From assembly GCA_040880365.1 (NCBI GenBank), contig JBBDIO010000280.1:1-11394 (forward strand): a DNA stretch of 11,394 nt. The letters are read 5' to 3'. This document shows positions 6,229 through 11,394 of this stretch, piece after piece. Source of the stretch: JBBDIO01 sp040880365 (GTDB taxonomy: Bacteria > Chloroflexota > Anaerolineae > Caldilineales > Caldilineaceae). Position 1 is the stretch's first letter; every line of letters begins with the position of its first letter. The translations under genes and the position numbers were made by a program. Below the pieces are notes generated by a model. The model did not search any database and was not told where the DNA came from. It saw nothing but the letters and a program-made list of their open reading frames with translations.

Positions 6229-7131
6229 ATGCAGCAATATGATGTGGTCATTGTAGGAGGCGGTCCCGGCGGGTTAAGTGCCGCGTTGGCTTTAGGTCGT
6301 GCCAGACGCCGCGTGCTACTCTGTGACGGCGGCGCGCCGCGCAACGCACCCACCGCGGCCGCGCATAACTTTTTTACACGCGATGGCACGCCACCGTTAC
6401 AGCTCCTCCAAATTGGCCGTGCGCAATTGGAGCCGTACACCAGTGTTGAATTTGAAGCGGTTACGGTCGAGGAGGCCACCCGTCACGACACAGGTTTCAC
6501 ATTGCAGTTCAGTGGGGGGCGCCAGGTGACAGCGCGTAAACTAATTTTGGCAACGGGTATTCGCGACGAGTTACCGGCCATCCCAGGCTTTCAAGAGCTG
6601 TGGGGCAAAAGCATTGCTCATTGTCCCTATTGCCACGGTTGGGAGGTGCGTGACCAGCCGCTCGCGATCTATGGCAACGGTGATGACGGTTTTGAGCTTG
6701 TGCGCTTGCTTCGGGGATGGAGTCATGATCTGGTGCTCTGTACAAATGGTCCCGCTGACCTTTCAGGCGACCAACGCATTCGATTAGAGACCAAAGGTAT
6801 TCCAATTCGAGAAGAACCTATTGTCGCTCTTGAGGGCGCGCAGGGTCAGCTTGAGACAATTGTCTTTGCCGATGGCAGCCGCCTCGCACGCCACGCCATT
6901 TTCATGCGTCCGCGACAATACCAACGCAGCCATCTGCCGCAACGATTGGGTTGTACGCTCACTTCAAACGGGTTGGTACAGGTAGATTTGACAGGAAGAA
7001 CTGAGATTCCTGGGTTGTATGTGGTGGGTGATGCTGCGCAACGTGCGCAGTCAATCGGCATGGCTGTGTCCAGTGGGTCGCTTGCGGCGGGTATGCTGAA
7101 CCATGAGCTAGCCGCAGAAGATTTTGGCTAA
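6229..7131 (+). CDS. Thioredoxin-reductase-like FAD/NAD(P)-dependent oxidoreductase with CPYC centre
   Basis: This is a cytoplasmic flavoprotein of the TrxB-like class II pyridine nucleotide-disulfide oxidoreductases, 300 residues. The FAD-binding GGGPGG is at 10-15, the ATG motif (LILATGIRDELPAIPG) is around 105-120, the redox-active Cys132-Pro-Tyr-Cys135 lies in HCPYCHGWEV, and the second FAD motif GLYVVGDAA is at 262-270. The NADPH-binding glycine motif is irregular (GNGDDG, 149-154, where GGGxxA is usual), so cofactor preference is unclear. HCPYCHGWEV marks a subgroup distinct from canonical TrxB, which has CATCDG. Its physiological partner is unknown. Following a zinc-uptake cassette, it may keep zinc-binding cysteines reduced, but that is conjecture. 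It may also be a separately transcribed gene. Confidence 0.88.
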   Translation: MQQYDVVIVGGGPGGLSAALALGRARRRVLLCDGGAPRNAPTAAAHNFFTRDGTPPLQLLQIGRAQLEPYTSVEFEAVTVEEATRHDTGFTLQFSGGRQVTARKLILATGIRDELPAIPGFQELWGKSIAHCPYCHGWEVRDQPLAIYGNGDDGFELVRLLRGWSHDLVLCTNGPADLSGDQRIRLETKGIPIREEPIVALEGAQGQLETIVFADGSRLARHAIFMRPRQYQRSHLPQRLGCTLTSNGLVQVDLTGRTEIPGLYVVGDAAQRAQSIGMAVSSGSLAAGMLNHELAAEDFG

Positions 7132-7181
7132 TTGCTCTTACGTATCCTTCCATGTTTTCACACATATCCCAAATCATGTGG

Positions 7182-7236
7182 ACGTCCCTCTTCTCAAGTT
7201 CACAGCAATGACACTTGGAAGCCTCATGATTTACCG
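7182..7236 (+). repeat. 55-base direct repeat, left copy at contig end
   Basis: This 55-base stretch, which begins ACGTCCCTCTTCTC and ends at the last base before the Ns, is identical to 7337-7391. It is most simply two contigs that end on the same 55-mer, as de Bruijn assemblers produce. Confidence 0.9.
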
Positions 7237-7336
7237 NNNNNNNNNNNNNNNNNNNNNNNNNNNNNNNNNNNNNNNNNNNNNNNNNNNNNNNNNNNNNNNN
7301 NNNNNNNNNNNNNNNNNNNNNNNNNNNNNNNNNNNN
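7237..7336. other. Assembly gap (100 N)
   Basis: Exactly 100 Ns, a conventional length for a gap of unknown size. True content is unknown and may be nothing, given the identical flanks. Confidence 0.99.
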
Positions 7337-7391
7337 ACGTCCCTCTTCTCAAGTTCACAGCAATGACACTTGGAAGCCTCATGATTTACCG
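7337..7391 (+). repeat. 55-base direct repeat, right copy at contig start
   Basis: Exact copy of 7182-7236 starting at the first base after the Ns. The sequences beyond the two copies differ. Confidence 0.9.
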
Positions 7392-7609
7392 TTCAATAAA
7401 TGGCGTGTGCGCCGTTTTCGGTGTCTCCATGGCGACGGCCAACGAATTGCATATCGTTTCCGCTGATGGTGGTGGTTAGCTGATGTTAGCGGAGAGCTGG
7501 GTTTCCCCGGCAGGCGCGGGAACTCAGGTTGCGTTGCCAGGATTCAGCATGCCATGATACATGGGGGTTGGCCCATCTACTGTGCATATCCTGTGTTTAC
7601 TCGTTGCGC

Positions 7610-8557
7610 TTATTCTCCACGCGTGGTCGAGCTATGCGCGATGATCAGTGGCTTCTGAGTGACGGGGTCACTGATTACAGAGGCCGTTACCCCAAAGACC
7701 TGGCGCAATAAGGGCGGGTGCATGATTGACCAGGGTGAACCACTGGCGATGATCGCACCCTGATTGAGCACGACCATATGATCTGCAAACGACGCGGCGT
7801 GGTTGAGATCGTGCAACACCAACAGCACCGTTAAGCCCTGCGATTGATTCAATTCGCGCACCAATTCCAGCACTTCCAATTGGTGACCGATATCGAGAAA
7901 GGTGGTTGGCTCATCCAGCGCGAGAATCGGCGTCTCTTGGGCAAGGGCAAGCGCCAGCCAGGCGCGCTGGCGTTCGCCGCCAGAGAGCGTATCGACATCG
8001 CGATCGGACAAGGCTTGCAGCCCAACGAGTTCGATGGCGCGGCTGATGGCGGCGTGATCCTGGCGGCGGATCATGCGAAAGGGGCCAACCTGGGCATACC
8101 GACCTTGTTCCACCAAATCGCGCACAGTGAGGTTTGCCGGCGCAACCGGCCCTTGTGGCAAAATTGCCAGCCGTTTTGCCATTTCGCGCGTGCTCAGGCG
8201 CGAAATGTCTTCACCATCGAGTACAACTGCACCCTGGCGCGGCGCAAGCAACTTGGTACAGACTTTGAGCAAGGTCGATTTGCCGGAGCCATTCGGGCCG
8301 ACAAGCGCCGTGACTGCACCGCGCCCGACATGCAGATCAACGCCATTCAGAATGGTGAGTTTGCCATACGCGGCGTCAATAGCCTGCGCCCGGAGAGCAG
8401 ATATGTCTGGCGGCGGCGAAGTGGTAGCCTGGCAGTCGGTAGCCTGAAACTGAGTGGCTTGAGGGCCGCTGGGCAGTGTGCGATTGAGGATACTTGTATC
8501 GTCCTGATCGTCCTGATGCAATTGATCCTCTTGTAGCAATTGGTCTTGTCTTGTCAT
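7610..8557 (-). CDS. FecE-type ABC transporter ATP-binding protein with repeat-built N-terminal tail
   Basis: This is the cytoplasmic ATPase of a FecBCD-type importer (siderophore, haem, cobalamin or metal-chelate uptake), 315 residues from the start at 8557. That ATG overlaps the permease stop as ATGA and has AAGGA about 9 bases upstream; the longer open frame to 9187 only runs through the permease. Motifs are Walker A GPNGSGKST (87-95), Q-loop Gln135, signature LSGGERQR (191-198), Walker B ILALDE (211-216), D-loop FLDIG and H-loop His249. The ABC domain starts near residue 55. Before it lies a Gln/Asp-rich tail with three 5-residue units, QATQF-QATDC-QATTS (33-47), and a DQLLQE/DQLHQD pair, which usual FecE proteins of about 255-270 residues lack. 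It is the last gene of the minus-strand operon. Confidence 0.92.
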   Translation of the reverse strand: MTRQDQLLQEDQLHQDDQDDTSILNRTLPSGPQATQFQATDCQATTSPPPDISALRAQAIDAAYGKLTILNGVDLHVGRGAVTALVGPNGSGKSTLLKVCTKLLAPRQGAVVLDGEDISRLSTREMAKRLAILPQGPVAPANLTVRDLVEQGRYAQVGPFRMIRRQDHAAISRAIELVGLQALSDRDVDTLSGGERQRAWLALALAQETPILALDEPTTFLDIGHQLEVLELVRELNQSQGLTVLLVLHDLNHAASFADHMVVLNQGAIIASGSPWSIMHPPLLRQVFGVTASVISDPVTQKPLIIAHSSTTRGE

Positions 8558-9672
8558 GAACGCATCCTTCGTAGCAAGAATAGGAAAAATGGCCCGCCCA
8601 AAAGCGCGAGATAGACGCCTACGGGCAAGGTGATTGCGTTGGTGTTGAGGGGTATATTGAGCCATTCGCCAATATCGGCAGGGCGCAGGTTGCGCGCGAC
8701 CAGATCGGCCACCAGCACCAATGCCCCGCCCCCCAGCGCCGCGCCTGGCACAAGCCGCCGCAGATCGCTGCCCACAAACCAGCGTAGAAGATGGGGCGCA
8801 ACCAGCCCCACAAAGCCGATGCCGCCGACGGTGCAGACGGCCGCCGCCGTGAGCAGGCAGGCTGCGACCAGAACAATCGCGCGTGCCGGTGTCACGCTCT
8901 GGCCTAGCCCCGAAGCCATGTCGTCGCCAAATTGGAGAATATTGGCGCGCGGGATAGCCATCAACAACAGGGGCAGGGTAATGAGCACACCCGCGCCGAA
9001 AAGCCTCAACTTTTGCCAGGTGACGCTTGCCAGCGAACCCGAAAGCCAGGTGATCAACGCCTGGGTATCTTCGCCCGCATAGAGCAAGGCGACCGAGGTG
9101 ACTGCGCCCAACACACCGCCAACCAGCACACCAATTAAAATGAGGCGCACCGGTTCCACGCGACCACCCAGCCGCGCGATACTCCATGTAAGCGTTGCCG
9201 AGAGCAATGCACCTAGTGCAGAGACCGCGGGCAGCATCCAGGAGACCTGGGTGGGCGTCAACACTGGCCCAAAGACAATCCAGGCCACGGCAGCTGTCAC
9301 CGCGCCCTGTGTAACACCTGTAATACCCGGATCGGCAAGGGGGTTGCGATAGAGCGCCTGCAAGAGCGCACCGGCTGTGCCGAGCGCCATGCCCACACCG
9401 AGCGCCATCAGCGCGCGTGCCAGGCGCGCATTGCTTGCCACAATTTCATGGCGCGTAGCGTTTTCGGGCGCAACCAGCGCACGCCACACTTGCGGCGGGG
9501 TCAGCGTTACGCTCCCCACACCAATGGCCGTGGAAAACCACACAAGCGCCAAACACAACACCAGCAACAGCGGCATAGCAAGCCACCAACGCCGCCAACG
9601 TTCGCTTTTGGAAATCATCTCAATCGCAGTCAGCGTCTCGGGCATTCGCTCTGGCATAGTCGTTATACTCAT
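8554..9672 (-). CDS. FecCD-family ABC transporter permease (second subunit)
   Basis: This is an integral membrane permease of the FecCD/BtuC family, 372 residues, with about ten hydrophobic segments. The family motif NPLADPG is at 110-116, followed by GVTQGA. The coupling region GGIGFVGLVAPHLLR and a C-terminal LNIPLNTNAITLPVG segment are present. The start at 9672 forms an ATGA overlap with the upstream permease stop and has GGAGG 8 bases upstream; an open frame reaching back to 9819 is rejected because it covers the neighbouring permease and has no membrane character. It pairs with the permease encoded upstream to make a heterodimeric pore. A charged N-terminal stretch of about 30 residues precedes the first membrane helix. 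Confidence 0.92.
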   Translation of the reverse strand: MSITTMPERMPETLTAIEMISKSERWRRWWLAMPLLLVLCLALVWFSTAIGVGSVTLTPPQVWRALVAPENATRHEIVASNARLARALMALGVGMALGTAGALLQALYRNPLADPGITGVTQGAVTAAVAWIVFGPVLTPTQVSWMLPAVSALGALLSATLTWSIARLGGRVEPVRLILIGVLVGGVLGAVTSVALLYAGEDTQALITWLSGSLASVTWQKLRLFGAGVLITLPLLLMAIPRANILQFGDDMASGLGQSVTPARAIVLVAACLLTAAAVCTVGGIGFVGLVAPHLLRWFVGSDLRRLVPGAALGGGALVLVADLVARNLRPADIGEWLNIPLNTNAITLPVGVYLALLGGPFFLFLLRRMRS

Positions 9673-10718
9673 GCCTCGCGCCTCCGCACCATCCGCCCGA
9701 CCACCAGGATCGCGGCGGGACCAACCATTGCGACTGTCCAGATGCCCGCAGGAATTTCCGCGGGGAAGAAAAGCAGACGACCCACGGTGTCGGCAGCCAG
9801 TAGCAAGGCCGCGCCACAAAAGGCAGAGACGATGAGCGTTTGTCTCGAATCACTGCTGATGAGAAAACCGCGCGCAATGTGGGGTGCGAAAAGCGCAATG
9901 AAGGCAACTGGCCCGATGGCGGCGATGACTGGCGAGACAAGAATGAGAGAGATGGCGATCAAGGCCACACGCGTGCGAAAGGGATTCAAACCCGCGCCGG
10001 TTGCCAGTTCATCACCCAATTGCAACAAATTGAGCGCGCGTCCGGATAGCAACGCCGCAGGGATACCCACAATCAGCCAGGGCGCAATCATGTGCAGATA
10101 TTGCCATTCTGCCGCCGAGACCGACCCCGCGACAAAGCGATAGTAGGCCCCCAGCCCGCCCGTGCGTTCATAGGGCGCAAGCAGCAGAATGGCGGTGGTT
10201 AGCACGCCAAAGAAACCAGAGAGGATTGCACCCGACAAGATCACGCGAATCGGGTCGCGAATGGTACCACTAAAGGAAATCACCGCAAGCCCCGCCACAA
10301 TGCCGGCCACCAGACAAATAAGAGGGCGTGGCAAACCGGGCATAATTTCCGGGTAGATGGAAAACAGCGCCATAGCCAGCGAAGCGCCTTGCGCTATGCC
10401 CAACAAGCCCGGATCGGCCAACGGGTTTCGCAACGAGTCTTGCAGCAAAACGCCCACAAGCCCCAGGGCTGCTCCGCAGAGCAGCCCCAACAAGACCCGT
10501 GGAATCCGCAATTCTCGAATCAGGAAATGGGCGTGGTTGACTTCAACCGGCTGGGGATCGACGATGGCCCGCCACACTTCCGCCAGGTTGACGTTGGGTT
10601 CCCCGCGTACAAAGTTGAGTAGGCCCAGGGCGAGGATCACCAGCAGAGGGATCATCACACCCAGGAACATACGACCGCGCACGCGTTGTGAATTTGCGGC
10701 AAGTACAGCGGTAGTCAT
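9669..10718 (-). CDS. FecCD-family ABC transporter permease (first subunit)
   Basis: This is an integral membrane permease of the FecCD/BtuC family, 349 residues, multi-spanning. RIPR (71-74) and NPLADPG (98-104) are the classical FecCD signatures, and IGPVAFIALFAPHIAR matches the conserved coupling helix. The start at 10718 is chosen because the protein then begins with a short basic stretch and the first helix. It lies 10 bases after the binding-protein stop, with only a weak purine-rich site upstream, so translational coupling is likely. The open frame to 10844 is an artefact overlapping the binding protein. The stop overlaps the next permease start (ATGA). Confidence 0.92.
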   Translation of the reverse strand: MTTAVLAANSQRVRGRMFLGVMIPLLVILALGLLNFVRGEPNVNLAEVWRAIVDPQPVEVNHAHFLIRELRIPRVLLGLLCGAALGLVGVLLQDSLRNPLADPGLLGIAQGASLAMALFSIYPEIMPGLPRPLICLVAGIVAGLAVISFSGTIRDPIRVILSGAILSGFFGVLTTAILLLAPYERTGGLGAYYRFVAGSVSAAEWQYLHMIAPWLIVGIPAALLSGRALNLLQLGDELATGAGLNPFRTRVALIAISLILVSPVIAAIGPVAFIALFAPHIARGFLISSDSRQTLIVSAFCGAALLLAADTVGRLLFFPAEIPAGIWTVAMVGPAAILVVGRMVRRREA

Positions 10719-10728
10719 GATGATTTCT

Positions 10729-11394
10729 CTAACTCGCCGCCGGCTGCAAGAGCGGACTTTGCACCGGGTCGAAATCGAGCCAGGGGCCCGGCGCGGGGAT
10801 GTTGGCATCGGGCACAACATAATGCACATACTCCTGGAGCGCATGGATCAGACCACGCAAGCTGCAACAGTAGTAGCGATTGCCCAGGGCGTCGTAGACG
10901 CGACCTTCTTTGACAGCACTCAACTCTGACCACACGGGGTCGGTGCGATCCTGATAGGAGCCATCGCCCGACTGGTAAATAAGCCAATCGGGGTCAAGGC
11001 CCAGAAACTCCTCGGCATTGATTTCATAAGAAGCGTCGCCTTCACCCACACATTGACCAAGCTGCGCCGCGGCCAGCGCCACACAGAACGGATTTCCTGG
11101 CCCAATCACGCGATAGCCCTCCCCCTGGAAGAGGACGGCGACGCTCAACGTGTGCGTTTCTGGGGTAGAAATCGCGCGCAAATTCTCCAATACCGTATCA
11201 AAACGGGCGATGGCGACCTCGGCGGCATCGGGTTGCCCGGTCAATTGGCTCACAAGCCGCAGATTTTCGACAAAAGCCGCATACCCACTCTGCGCGGATT
11301 CGCCATAGGAGGGGTGGTGCAGATAGAAAATTGGGGCCGCGGCTTTGAGTGGCTCGTGATCAGGGTTCACAGGCACGCGCATCAGGATCAGATC
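10729..11394 (-). CDS. FecB/BtuF-like substrate-binding protein, C-terminal lobe (cut by window edge)
   Basis: This is the extracytoplasmic binding component of the adjacent permeases, Peripla_BP_2 family. Only 221 residues are in the window and the frame runs open to base 11394; an internal ATG at 11382 is not the true start. The visible part begins at the junction typical of the family, DLILMRVPVNPDHEPL. It continues with the helix connecting the lobes (AAFVENLRLVSQLTGQPD), the beta core SVAVLFQGEGYRVIGPGNPF, the DPDWLIYQSGD element and the usual AVKEGRVYDAL near the end. Several cysteines are unusual for the family: a CC pair in RYYCCS, plus Cys in NPFC and GQC. The gene leads the operon binding protein, permease, permease, ATPase as far as can be seen. 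Ligand identity is not readable from this half. Confidence 0.88.
   Translation of the reverse strand, partial: DLILMRVPVNPDHEPLKAAAPIFYLHHPSYGESAQSGYAAFVENLRLVSQLTGQPDAAEVAIARFDTVLENLRAISTPETHTLSVAVLFQGEGYRVIGPGNPFCVALAAAQLGQCVGEGDASYEINAEEFLGLDPDWLIYQSGDGSYQDRTDPVWSELSAVKEGRVYDALGNRYYCCSLRGLIHALQEYVHYVVPDANIPAPGPWLDFDPVQSPLLQPAAS

Larger units (their letters stand above)
7132..7609. other. Gene-free convergent region containing the assembly gap
   Basis: This lies between the plus-strand flavoprotein gene and the end of the minus-strand ATPase gene. Outside the Ns I see no supported gene, RNA or strong terminator. Short frames here lack family features. A small GTTAGC-TGAT-GTTAGC direct repeat (7475-7490) and a 5-bp stem around 7561-7576 are too weak to interpret. 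Confidence 0.6.

Noticed and set aside
7561..7576. Possible terminator hairpin ATGGG/CCCAT for the minus-strand operon
   Set aside because: The stem is only 5 bp and there is no T tract in the required direction.
7392..7609. Possible insertion-sequence remnant or riboswitch after the gap
   Set aside because: No transposase-like reading, no terminal inverted repeats and no conserved riboswitch core could be seen.
7844..8536. Plus-strand open frame of 230 codons opposite the ATPase gene
   Set aside because: Antisense shadow of an ABC ATPase whose Walker and signature motifs are all present on the minus strand.
8558..9187. In-frame N-terminal extension of the ATPase frame by 210 residues
   Set aside because: It is the other-frame reading of the permease gene, rich in Arg/Gly with no domain; ATGA coupling and a ribosome site support the start at 8557.
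9673..9819. 49-residue extension of the second permease
   Set aside because: It overlaps the first permease gene and is low-complexity with no membrane character; the start at 9672 has GGAGG and a stop/start overlap.
10719..10844. 42-residue extension of the first permease
   Set aside because: It lies inside the binding-protein coding sequence and is Arg/Ser/Cys-rich shadow; the start at 10718 fits the family.

Overview
The window reads as a metagenome-assembled scaffold from a Gram-positive-like or monoderm environmental bacterium. All exported binding proteins carry lipobox signal peptides, no TonB or outer-membrane receptor gene is visible, and the protein style resembles Chloroflexota (Anaerolineae/Caldilineae). 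That taxonomic placement is an impression from protein style, not a computed result. A run of 100 Ns (7237-7336) joins two contigs that share an exact 55-base end.

Left part (1-1345, minus strand): a binding-protein lipoprotein gene of the siderophore/cobalamin-type family (578-1345) keeps its N-terminal lobe, but its C-terminal lobe looks lost or frameshifted. An uncharacterised ORF (90-632) follows it. The divergent intergenic region (1346-1532) holds two related Fur-family-like operators, one of them inside a perfect 10-bp inverted repeat.

Middle part (1533-7131, plus strand): this is a coherent zinc-starvation cassette. It encodes (1) a COG0523 ZigA/ZagA-type zinc metallochaperone GTPase; (2) a cysteine-poor, zinc-independent type of ribosomal protein bL28; (3) a 660-residue lipoprotein joining a ZinT-like zinc-binding domain to a C-terminal beta-propeller-like domain resembling the AztD zinc chaperone; (4) after a strong intrinsic terminator, a ZnuA/AztC-type zinc-binding lipoprotein; and (5) a thioredoxin-reductase-like flavoprotein with a CPYC centre. 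The first three genes are tightly spaced with good ribosome binding sites. The likely logic is Zur-controlled zinc sparing (bL28), intracellular zinc allocation (GTPase) and extracytoplasmic capture and hand-off (ZinT-propeller to ZnuA/AztC). No ZnuB/ZnuC or AztA/AztB partners lie in the window.

Right part (7610-11394, minus strand): a FecBCD-type ABC importer operon runs toward the gap. It comprises a binding protein (C-terminal lobe only, cut by the window edge), two FecCD permeases and a FecE-like ATPase. The two permeases and the ATPase are linked by ATGA stop/start overlaps. Its substrate could be an iron siderophore, haem, a cobamide or, given the neighbours, a zinc chelate; the sequence does not decide. 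The ATPase has an unusual repeat-built N-terminal tail. The stretch 7132-7609 contains the gap and no gene I can support.
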